Made by a program: the position numbers and the translations under genes. A DNA stretch of 45,825 bases from Thermoplasmata archaeon (GTDB lineage: Archaea > Thermoplasmatota > Thermoplasmata > Thermoplasmatales > Thermoplasmataceae). This document shows, one piece after another, positions 34,190-41,165 of the stretch; positions within the stretch are counted from its first letter, which is position 1, and each line of letters starts with the position of its first letter. Location of the stretch: positions 1-45,825 of the forward strand of contig JAJZLU010000077.1 in the NCBI GenBank assembly GCA_021850545.1. Direction: 5' to 3'. A model generated the notes under the pieces. That model saw only the letters and a list, made by a program, of their open reading frames with translations, did not search any database and was not told the origin of the DNA.

Positions 34190-35374
34190 TTGAGAGGCCA
34201 CTCGCCTCCTGCTATTGTCTTTGCAGGCATTGCCTGTTCGGCATTATCGCTGGTGATCGGCCTCATCATAGGTCTTTCAGGCCTTGCCGAGAACAATGGT
34301 TTCATTCTGAACCAGGGAATCGCCACCGACATTGCTCTCCACCCTGATCTGATGGTTTTCGGAGTGATCGGCGGCTTACTGGTCACTGAGAAGCTTGATC
34401 TCATGGAGAAGTTCAGGATTGCAGGCAAATTGAGGATATCCCGTGTTACTGTACTGTCCCTGTTCTCAGGTGTATTCCTGGCTTCCTTCGGAATTTTTGC
34501 AGATTCCTCACCTTCCAGGGATGTCGGCTTGTCTCTTGTGATCGTTGCTTCCCTTCTGTTCCTGTATTATATGACCAGCCATCGGAATCCTGGTATGCCG
34601 GGCATCAAGAAAGTTTTTGGGGCAGCAGTTTTTGCCCTGGCACTCACTGCTGCTGCAAACCTCAACCATTTCATAACTGATAGCACAGAACTGTCATACC
34701 TGGCGCTCCTGTTTCCAGTCTTATACGTCATGGCGGAAAGGATGGAGCTTGGATTCGTGAGGGGGATGAAAAGCTCCCAGATCAGGATCCAGGCAGCATT
34801 TGCCTGGCTGTCAGTGATCCTTGCTATCCTGTCTGTTGAGCTTGAGATCGGAATGCTGCCTTCCATCCTCATGCTGGGGTCCATTGCATTCCTCATTGCA
34901 CTGGTTCTGGTATCACTTGCTTACGACCCAACTTTCAGGAAACTCAGGAATAAGGGCAGATTGCAGTCCTTCATGCAGAAAGGGATTGTGATTTCCTACC
35001 TCTGGCTGTTCCTTGGGGTTGCGCTTTTCATTTTACAGATCATCAGGGGACATGGGTTCCTTGATCCAGCAGCCCATTCCATCGCGCTCGGGTTCATTGG
35101 CACCTTTATAGTGGCCCACAGTCCCATAATCTTCCCGCTCACGCTCAAGAAGAAAGCTGTTCAGGAGAATGTTACACTCCTTCCGATTATTGTGATAACA
35201 GCTGCAAACATAATGAGGATATTTGGTGACCTAACGGTTTCCGTTTTCCCCATGTCAAATGCCATCTCCTACGCTTCGGGCTATGTGATAATCCTTGCAA
35301 TCCTGTCCTTCGCCTACAACCTTAAGAGGATAATGCCTGCTCCAAACCCCAGGGCTGATCCATCTGCAGCCTGA
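34190..35374 (+). CDS. NnrS-like multi-pass membrane protein
   Basis: 394 residues, about 10-12 membrane helices. Conserved-looking His sites are in IALHPDLMVFGVIGGLLVTEK, NLNHF and AAHSIALGFIGTFIVAHSPIIFP; the H-x-x-x-L-G-F-I-G pattern recalls NnrS and heme-copper-type proteins, where helix His bind heme or copper. NnrS proteins protect bacteria from nitric oxide stress. Assignment is by pattern only. The start is uncertain: the only usable codon is TTG 34190, and a 16-codon reading frame from ATG 34143 ends in a TGA that overlaps it (TTTGA). Either a coupled leader peptide or a one-base frameshift could explain this. Confidence 0.5.
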   Translation: MRGHSPPAIVFAGIACSALSLVIGLIIGLSGLAENNGFILNQGIATDIALHPDLMVFGVIGGLLVTEKLDLMEKFRIAGKLRISRVTVLSLFSGVFLASFGIFADSSPSRDVGLSLVIVASLLFLYYMTSHRNPGMPGIKKVFGAAVFALALTAAANLNHFITDSTELSYLALLFPVLYVMAERMELGFVRGMKSSQIRIQAAFAWLSVILAILSVELEIGMLPSILMLGSIAFLIALVLVSLAYDPTFRKLRNKGRLQSFMQKGIVISYLWLFLGVALFILQIIRGHGFLDPAAHSIALGFIGTFIVAHSPIIFPLTLKKKAVQENVTLLPIIVITAANIMRIFGDLTVSVFPMSNAISYASGYVIILAILSFAYNLKRIMPAPNPRADPSAA

Positions 35375-35408
35375 TCCCCCTAGCCCCAAATTCATATTGA
35401 GGTAGGTA

Positions 35409-35426
35409 TCCCTAAAAATACAGGGG
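35409..35426. promoter_or_regulatory. Regulatory inverted repeat, site 3 (upstream of the DUF2249-cupin gene)
   Basis: TCCC-TAAAAATACA-GGGG, preceded by A and followed by AT (ATCCC...GGGAT with an 11-base spacer). Centred 42-43 bp before ATG 35460, nearly the same distance as site 4. Confidence 0.55.
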
Positions 35427-35459
35427 ATTTTTTGATGCCACAATTGGGAATAAGCGGCT

Positions 35460-36092
35460 ATGGAACCACAAACGGAATCAGGCAACATAATAGATGCAAC
35501 TAAAATCCCTCCACAGGAAAGGCATTTCAGAATATTCGAGAAAATCTTGTCCCTTAAGCCTGGGGAAGTTCTTCAGGTCATTGCGGGCCATGAGCCAGTC
35601 CACCTCCTCCAGCACATGGCACATGAGGGCATTCCGGTTGACCAATCGGCATACTATTCCAGGGCTAACCCTGATGGTACATATTCAGGCTACTTCACCA
35701 GGGCACAATCCAAGGAAGATGCCAGCAGAATCAAGATAACAAGCTTTGAAAGTGAAAGGAACTACTCAGACAGGCAGTTCAACCCTGTTGGCATATACTC
35801 AGGGAAGGACTACAAGGTCGTACTGACTTACCTTAAGGCTGGACAGTTCATTCCCGTGCATTCCCCCAGCACGGATCTTGTATTCGCAGTCTTCAGGGGA
35901 ACCGGGCTTGGCATATTTGGAGACAGGGAGGAACCCCTGATTCCGGGCACAGTTGTTGTTATTCCCGGCGGGGAAAGCAGGGGAATAAAGGCAGTCACAG
36001 ACCTGGAAGGGCTCCATATCGTTTCACCCATACCAGATGAAAGCGATCATGTGGAAGTATTCGAAAAATTATCCAGCGGGAGGTTCCAGTGA
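35460..36092 (+). CDS. DUF2249-cupin fusion protein
   Basis: 210 residues in two parts. Residues about 10-75: IIDATKIPPQERHFRIFEKI, LKPGEVLQVIAGHEPVHLLQHM, the DUF2249 signature (P-P-x-E-R-H...L-x-P-G-E...H-E-P). Residues about 110-195: a cupin (YKVVLTYLKAGQFIPVHSPSTDLVFAVFRGTG...PLIPGTVVVIPGGESRGIKAV). DUF2249 often occurs beside or fused to hemerythrin domains and in denitrification or NO-response loci in bacteria; fusion to a cupin suggests a small-molecule-sensing or metal-binding role. Its stop TGA overlaps the next ATG (TGATG), so translation is coupled. Confidence 0.75.
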   Translation: MEPQTESGNIIDATKIPPQERHFRIFEKILSLKPGEVLQVIAGHEPVHLLQHMAHEGIPVDQSAYYSRANPDGTYSGYFTRAQSKEDASRIKITSFESERNYSDRQFNPVGIYSGKDYKVVLTYLKAGQFIPVHSPSTDLVFAVFRGTGLGIFGDREEPLIPGTVVVIPGGESRGIKAVTDLEGLHIVSPIPDESDHVEVFEKLSSGRFQ

Positions 36093-36592
36093 TGTTTAAC
36101 AGCACGGGAAATGCCCAGAACCATTCACACCAGTATGCAAGCCGGAGAACTTTGGGGGTCGACTCCGCACTTGTTTTGAGGTTCATAGCCACAAGCTTTG
36201 CATACCTGCTTGCCGGGCTGGTGATCTTCCTGTTCAACATGCTTGGAGCCCTGAATCTTGAAAGAGATGCAATCTTTGTCCTCTGGCTGTTCGGGTTTGT
36301 TGCCATGATCATCTTCGGCCTCTCTTACATGTTTTCATCAGGGCTCTCCAGAAGCAGTGCGCTGATGAACAGCACGGTGAAGAAGGAGTATGTGCTCCTC
36401 AACTTTGGTGTAATCGCATTCTTCCTTGGTTTTTCAGGAGCAATACCTGCGCTTTATGGAAAGCCTGTTGCCCTGGCCGGGCTCCTCGCCATAATCGTAT
36501 CAGTATCTCTCCACCTGATGAACCTGGTGCTGGTAGCCACCACCAGGAAAACCACAAATGTTGAGAAACAGAACTTCCGGGATAATTACTGA
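36092..36592 (+). CDS. Four-helix membrane protein coupled to the DUF2249-cupin gene
   Basis: 166 residues from ATG 36092; GGGAGG lies upstream as SD. Helices at about 27-50, 60-83, 100-120 and 124-148. The second helix (IFVLWLFGFVAMIIFGLSYMF) matches the sequence shape of NnrS and small heme-copper-like proteins (H-x-x-x-x-G-F-V-x-M-x-x-F-G), but the His is replaced. His are found in the polar N-terminus (NHSHQ) and in SLHLMN of helix 4. No family can be named with confidence. Close coupling to the DUF2249-cupin gene suggests a shared complex or pathway. Confidence 0.65.
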   Translation: MFNSTGNAQNHSHQYASRRTLGVDSALVLRFIATSFAYLLAGLVIFLFNMLGALNLERDAIFVLWLFGFVAMIIFGLSYMFSSGLSRSSALMNSTVKKEYVLLNFGVIAFFLGFSGAIPALYGKPVALAGLLAIIVSVSLHLMNLVLVATTRKTTNVEKQNFRDNY

Positions 36593-36679
36593 TCTGTTTC
36601 CCTCCCTTTCAGTTATTTTTTGGAAATTTTTCTCCAAAACCCATATTTTGACACCTCGTAAACTACGCCTGAAATCTTA

Positions 36680-36697
36680 TCCCAACATATTACGGGA
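36680..36697. promoter_or_regulatory. Regulatory inverted repeat, site 4 (upstream of the hemerythrin gene)
   Basis: TCCC-AACATATTAC-GGGA; with flanks the arms extend to TTATCCC/GGGATAA (36677-36700), perfect over 7 bp. Centred about 43 bp before ATG 36732. Confidence 0.6.
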
Positions 36698-36731
36698 TAA
36701 TGAAGAATACCCACAGCCCAATGCATATAAC

Positions 36732-37199
36732 ATGACAGAAACACATAGCATTCTGGATCACGAACATGAAATGTTGCTTGAAGAACTTGACGAAGTTTCC
36801 CGCAAGGTCGGGAAAGTGGGTCAGCTATATTCTGAGGTTCTTGGCCTCTTCAGGCCACACCTTGCAGAAGAGAACGAAACCATTGTTCCCCTGCTGAAAT
36901 ACAACAGGGACAGGCTTGAAGAATTTGAAAACAAGGATGTTGAGCCACTTAAACTCGCATCAGCAAGATTTGAAAACCACTTTGACAGGATGATCGAGGA
37001 ACACAGGGAAATTTCCAGGAAGCTTAACCAGATCCTGGATGAACTGAAATCCAATCCTGACGAAGATGCCAAGCATCTTGCACACGAACTTATCCATCAT
37101 GTTGAGCTCGAGGAAGAGATCCTTTATCCTGCAGCATTTGCTGCAGGTGACCTCCTAGAATTCGAAAGGGAACTTCTGGGGCAGAAAATAAAATATTAA
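36732..37199 (+). CDS. Hemerythrin HHE-domain protein
   Basis: 155 residues from ATG 36732 (MTETHSILDHEHEML). Four-helix iron-binding pattern: H10/H12 in helix 1, FRPHLAEENETIVPLL (H43, E47), IEEHREISRKL (H91), and ELIHHVELEEEILYP (H122/H123, E127/E128). All ligand positions of an HHE di-iron site are available. Such proteins bind O2, respond to NO or repair iron-sulfur clusters (YtfE/Ric relatives). The open frame reaches back to 36558 but the upstream part is basic and aromatic and belongs to nothing recognisable. It carries its own upstream inverted repeat (site 4) and is followed by a T7 run at 37208. Confidence 0.88.
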   Translation: MTETHSILDHEHEMLLEELDEVSRKVGKVGQLYSEVLGLFRPHLAEENETIVPLLKYNRDRLEEFENKDVEPLKLASARFENHFDRMIEEHREISRKLNQILDELKSNPDEDAKHLAHELIHHVELEEEILYPAAFAAGDLLEFERELLGQKIKY

Positions 37200-37238
37200 G
37201 TAAGGGATTTTTTTCTGCTCTCTTCCTGAATTTCACTA

Positions 37239-37865
37239 TTATTCCTTTTTCTTGAAATACGAAGAGATTATTTTTTTCTCGGCACGCCTGAGTATCTCTG
37301 CAAGGGTTACATAGGAAACATTGAGCCTCTTTGACAGCCCTTCAAGGTTGACCTTTTTAGGATAATCAAAGAAACCAAGCTCAAGTGCAGTCTTCACCAC
37401 AAATTCCTGCCTGGCTGTAATATCACTCCTCTTTGAAAGTGCCCTCTTCTTGAGTAGCTCGAACTTTACCCCATCCTCTTCCAGCCTGCCCAGAAAGCCG
37501 CCAACAGTTGCCTCATCCGGCACCAGCCATTTCATTATTATGTCGCCTGAATCAGTAGAATAGGCTTCGGTGAGAAACAGATCCCACTTGAGTATGGATT
37601 TGCATACGGCACATTCATGTGCGTTGACAATTGCAGTCGCATGGGTGTCGTCCACTATTGTCACGTTATCCTTGTCCACCCTTTTCTTGTCCAGAAGTTC
37701 TGAAGAAAATCCCTCAATTTTCCCGGAAGGCATGAAGATTTCAAGGAGGTCCTTCACGCCCTCACCGCTCATCCTGATGTCCCTGATCCTGATGCTTGCG
37801 GAATGTGTTTCCACAAGGTCTTTTATCCAGGCTACCGGTTCCTTGAATTCAATCTCAACTTCCAT
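37239..37865 (-). CDS. HTH_10 (bacterio-opsin activator type) transcriptional regulator
   Basis: 208 residues from ATG 37865 (MEVEIEFKEP). The C-terminal 60 residues are the HTH_10 domain: SDITARQEFVVKTALELGFF, DYPKKVNLEGLSKRLNVS and TLAEILRRAEKKII. The N-terminal 145 residues are a Bat-like sensory domain with ECAVCKS (two Cys) and acidic segments, possibly a redox or ligand sensor. Convergent with the hemerythrin gene and the only regulator in the cluster, so it is a candidate to bind the TCCC-N10-GGGA sites (inference). A TTGTTTATG box lies about 30 bp upstream. Confidence 0.85.
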   Translation of the reverse strand: MEVEIEFKEPVAWIKDLVETHSASIRIRDIRMSGEGVKDLLEIFMPSGKIEGFSSELLDKKRVDKDNVTIVDDTHATAIVNAHECAVCKSILKWDLFLTEAYSTDSGDIIMKWLVPDEATVGGFLGRLEEDGVKFELLKKRALSKRSDITARQEFVVKTALELGFFDYPKKVNLEGLSKRLNVSYVTLAEILRRAEKKIISSYFKKKE

Positions 37866-37926
37866 CAAGGGTATCACTTGAAAAGCCCTGCATGGTTCAT
37901 AAACAAATTGTCAATTTTTGGGAATT

Positions 37927-38751
37927 TTACATATTTGAATTATGCGGCCGTGAAGTTCCCATGTTGGACTTTGTCCTGTCCGCACTGCCTATATGGAGAC
38001 AGAGTGCAGCGTAGATAGCGTTTGAAGCCAGTGGAAGTATCAATGCCCACACTATCTGCACAGAAAGCCAGCTTCCACCTATTAGAAAGCCAGGAACGCC
38101 AAAAAACGGATTAAGAGTCGACACTGTAGACGGCAGGTTGTCTCCCGGCAAAAATGGAATGGATGAGGCTGGAGGATTGAGATATGCATACACCCTTGAA
38201 GCCACTAGAATGAGCAAGTATCCGACGGAAATGAAAGACGCCAGATACACGAGCCTCCTGCCGGATTTTCTGAGGAACGGAACCAGGAAGTTGGCATATA
38301 TCAGTATGATAAGCGCGTAAACCAGTGATACTGCCAGAAGATAAATGTACAGGGCATTTCCGGCCGTGGATATAATTATGCCTCCATCGAAGCCATAAAA
38401 CAGGAAGTACAGCCCTACCAACTGCAACGCAGCAAAGGCGGAAATTGAACCTGCCATCATAGCCTTTCCAATTCTGGGAAGAATTGGAATGGAAAAGCCT
38501 GCAGCAGATACTCCCGCAACCGTCAAGCCCATGCTCATTATTCCAAGGGCGGGGCCAAATGGCGTATTCAGGAAATAGCTCCCGGCCGCTGATGAATACG
38601 AACCGACCCCATAAGCCAGTGAACCTGCCATCAGTATAGACCAGAACAGGAATGAGACACCTAGCATGATAAAACCAATCCTGCCGATCATGGGTACTTT
38701 TCGCATTGTCTCTGTGGAGATTAAATCATCACCCCTAAAGTTGGCAGGCAT
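37927..38751 (-). CDS. Seven-helix membrane protein, unknown
   Basis: 274 residues, about seven helices, cytoplasmic-like basic C-terminus. No family recognised. Several helices (PMIGRIGFIMLGVSFLFWSIL; NTPFGPALGIMSMGLTVAGVS) resemble those of the protein at 19886-20677. Start taken at ATG 38751; ATG 38706 (MRKVPMIGRIGF) is also possible and would begin just before the first helix. Confidence 0.6.
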   Translation of the reverse strand: MPANFRGDDLISTETMRKVPMIGRIGFIMLGVSFLFWSILMAGSLAYGVGSYSSAAGSYFLNTPFGPALGIMSMGLTVAGVSAAGFSIPILPRIGKAMMAGSISAFAALQLVGLYFLFYGFDGGIIISTAGNALYIYLLAVSLVYALIILIYANFLVPFLRKSGRRLVYLASFISVGYLLILVASRVYAYLNPPASSIPFLPGDNLPSTVSTLNPFFGVPGFLIGGSWLSVQIVWALILPLASNAIYAALCLHIGSADRTKSNMGTSRPHNSNM

Positions 38752-38912
38752 CTTTTATCATTTTGTCCACTATGTTCTCCAATAAAGTCTTTGTGTGTAT
38801 GAAATTAAGCAAGTTTTCAGTTTTCAATTTTCCCAATTTTATACTTTGAATCCACAGGCAAAGAGGAATCCGGTTTGGAAAGTGTCTTGAATCTGAACAG
38901 ATTTCATGACTG

Positions 38913-39506
38913 ATGCATGAAAACGCCAGCGATCTGCCAAGATGCACCTGGGTCCCCCCAAATGATCCCGTTTATGTTGATTACCATGACAGGGAGTGGG
39001 GCAATCCCGTACATGATGACCGAACGCTTTTCGAATTCCTTGTCCTTGAAGGGGCACAGGCAGGTTTGAGCTGGAAGACCGTACTCCACAAGAGGCTGGA
39101 TTACAGGATTGCCTTCCATGGATTTGATCCAGATGCAGTTGCAGGGTTTGATGATGCCGAAGTTGAAACTCTGCTCAAAAACCCAAGAATAATAAGAAAC
39201 CGGCTGAAAATCAACGCTGCGGTGGCCAATGCTAAGGCATTCATAAGGGTCAGGGAAGAGTTCGGAGACTTTGATAGCTATATCTGGGCTTTCGTGAAAG
39301 GGAAACCAGTTGTGAACAGATGGGCCACCGTAAGTGAAGTCCCTGCAAAGACACCGCTGTCCGATCTCGTGAGCAGAGGCCTGTCCCGAAGGGGTTTCAA
39401 GTTTGTAGGCTCAACCATCTGTTACTCTTTCATGCAGGCCGTTGGGATAATAAATGACCATACAACAGGCTGTTTCAGGTATCCTGAACTTGGAGGCAAA
39501 CTTTAA
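38913..39506 (+). CDS. tag: DNA-3-methyladenine glycosylase I
   Basis: 197 residues. Excises 3-methyladenine from alkylated DNA. N-terminal RCTWVPPNDPVYVDYHDREWG and the closing IINDHTTGCFRY supply the Cys and His zinc ligands; LFEFLVLEGAQAGLSWKTVLHKR contains the conserved Glu, Gln and Trp of the base pocket; RNRLKINAAVANAKAF follows. Full length for Tag. It stands alone with a TTTATACTTT box about 70 bp upstream. Confidence 0.95.
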   Translation: MHENASDLPRCTWVPPNDPVYVDYHDREWGNPVHDDRTLFEFLVLEGAQAGLSWKTVLHKRLDYRIAFHGFDPDAVAGFDDAEVETLLKNPRIIRNRLKINAAVANAKAFIRVREEFGDFDSYIWAFVKGKPVVNRWATVSEVPAKTPLSDLVSRGLSRRGFKFVGSTICYSFMQAVGIINDHTTGCFRYPELGGKL

Positions 39507-39614
39507 CAGTCAGACCCATTCTTTTGCAAGTCCTTCAAGGGTGCATCAGTTTTAAATAATCGGTTTTGCATAAATTAATGCCACTCAGATGGAAAGGCAG
39601 GCGGTTAGCAGGGA

Positions 39615-40016
39615 ATGCCCAATAGAAACAGCACCAAAGATGATGAGAGAACCATATTGGAACTTGACAGAAGATACCAGAAGGCCGTGAAAGAGAACGA
39701 TGCAGACACCATGGACACCATACTGTCTGAAGATTTTGTGCTAGTAACTGGGCTGGGCAGGGTGTTCACGAAGAAAGACCTCCTTGAAGAAGCAAAGAGC
39801 GGAAGTGTTGAATATGAAAGGCAGGAGGACACTGGCCAGACTGTGAGGATTTCAGGTGACACTGCCGTCATAACCGCAAGATTGTGGGCAAAAGGTGTGG
39901 AAAACGGAAACCCTTTCGAATACAGCCTCTGGTTCAGCGACACATATGTCAAGGGCCGTGGCGGGTGGAAGTACTTCTTCGGCCAGGCTTCTACAAGGCA
40001 GGCCGCTGACTTTTAG
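39615..40016 (+). CDS. NTF2-like (DUF4440/SnoaL) protein
   Basis: 133 residues. Helical N-terminus (ERTILELDRRYQKAVKENDADTMD), LSEDFVLVTGLGRVFTKKDLLEEAKSG, then strands TVRISGDTAVITARLWAKG and FEYSLWFSDTYVKGRGGWKYFFGQAS: a cone-shaped NTF2 fold as in DUF4440, which holds small hydrophobic ligands. Function unknown. TTTAAATAAT lies about 55 bp and AGGGA a few bases before the ATG. Its last 26 bases overlap the end of the convergent methyltransferase gene. Confidence 0.85.
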   Translation: MPNRNSTKDDERTILELDRRYQKAVKENDADTMDTILSEDFVLVTGLGRVFTKKDLLEEAKSGSVEYERQEDTGQTVRISGDTAVITARLWAKGVENGNPFEYSLWFSDTYVKGRGGWKYFFGQASTRQAADF

Positions 40017-41127
40017 CCTGGGGCTCATAATGGGCCACGAGGCACCCATTTTCCTTTGCTTGGGTGATTTCTTTCAGTACGCAGATTTCTAGGCGTTCTT
40101 CAGGTGCAGTCTTCACCATGAACCCATATGTACTGTTCCAGTGGGGGAAATTCCTGCCGCTTGCCGTTTCAGCTTCCACGTATTCACTGTGGCTGGAAAT
40201 CCTTGTTTCTGCAGCGGACCTAAGGAATGGCACGGAACCTAAGAGCCGGCCCATTGCCATGGATGCCAGGCCATTGTCTTTTTCATAACCAACGCTGTTT
40301 CTGCCGCTTGCGGCAGCCGCCATGACAGTTGTTCCTGTTCCCGCAAAAGGATCAACAACAGTGTCACCTTTCACTGAGAACATGTTTATGAGCCTGAAAG
40401 GCACCTCAAAGGGAAAAGCTGCGCTTCTCTTCCTTGTGTCGGCTTCATGCATGCTCTGCCTTGCTCCCTTGATATCTTCCCATATATCCGTAAACCAGGC
40501 ATTCCTTTCCTCCCAGAAATACGAACTGGCTGCCCTCGATTCCTTTTGCCGCCCTGACGGGAACTGCCTCCTCGGAGGTTTCCTGAATATGAGTATGTAT
40601 TCATGTTCCAGCGTCACATATGCGCCCGGAGGCATGGTTCCCGAACCGAGGAACTTGTTAGGGGAGTTTGTCTGTTTTTTCCAGATTATGGAAGGCGACT
40701 CGTAGAACCCAAGCCTTTTCATTGACATTGAAATGGTGCTGTGAGACGGGTATAACCGGTATTCTTCCCCTAATGTCCTCGTGGCGTCCCCGATATTGAT
40801 GCAGGCAATGCCGCCTGGTTTCAGGATCCTCCAGGTTTCTCCCCAAGCCTTATCCAGTTCCTGGTGCATAAGGTCATAGGCCCTGTCTGCTTCCCCTTCC
40901 AGCAGGAAGGTGCCTATGGCAGGGTTCATCTCAGAAAAGATGCCGTCCCACATCTCAATCATTGGGTACGGAGGAGAGGTAACCACCAGATCTACCGATG
41001 AATCTTCGATTTTGGCCATTTTCCTGGAATCCCCGGGAAAAATCCTGTGAGTGGTTGAAAGTTCTCCCAATGGAACTGGAACTGTTTTTGCACTAATTAA
41101 CTTGGTTCTTTCCTTGAGGTTGGGCAA
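39991..41127 (-). CDS. Site-specific DNA methyltransferase, beta-class (N4-cytosine type likely)
   Basis: 378 residues. Catalytic motif TSPPYPMIEMW (SPPY at 51-54) precedes the AdoMet motif VVDPFAGTGTTVMAAAASGRNSVGYE (259-), the order of beta-class enzymes. SPPY is typical of N4-cytosine methylases, although some N6-adenine enzymes carry it. Between them lies a target-recognition region (about 120-240). No restriction endonuclease or specificity gene adjoins it, so it appears to be a solitary methyltransferase. Start is TTG at 41127; the ATG at residue 37 would remove conserved sequence before motif IV (HRIFPGDSRKM). Shares an AT-rich promoter region with hemL. Confidence 0.88.
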   Translation of the reverse strand: MPNLKERTKLISAKTVPVPLGELSTTHRIFPGDSRKMAKIEDSSVDLVVTSPPYPMIEMWDGIFSEMNPAIGTFLLEGEADRAYDLMHQELDKAWGETWRILKPGGIACINIGDATRTLGEEYRLYPSHSTISMSMKRLGFYESPSIIWKKQTNSPNKFLGSGTMPPGAYVTLEHEYILIFRKPPRRQFPSGRQKESRAASSYFWEERNAWFTDIWEDIKGARQSMHEADTRKRSAAFPFEVPFRLINMFSVKGDTVVDPFAGTGTTVMAAAASGRNSVGYEKDNGLASMAMGRLLGSVPFLRSAAETRISSHSEYVEAETASGRNFPHWNSTYGFMVKTAPEERLEICVLKEITQAKENGCLVAHYEPQAKSQRPAL

Positions 41128-41165
41128 ATCCCGTTAAAATTAATTGCATAATGCAATGTCACCAT

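Noticed and set aside
36558-36731. 58-codon extension of the hemerythrin gene
   Set aside because: Overlaps the previous gene's end and the inverted repeat; no family match; the HHE domain starts after ATG 36732.
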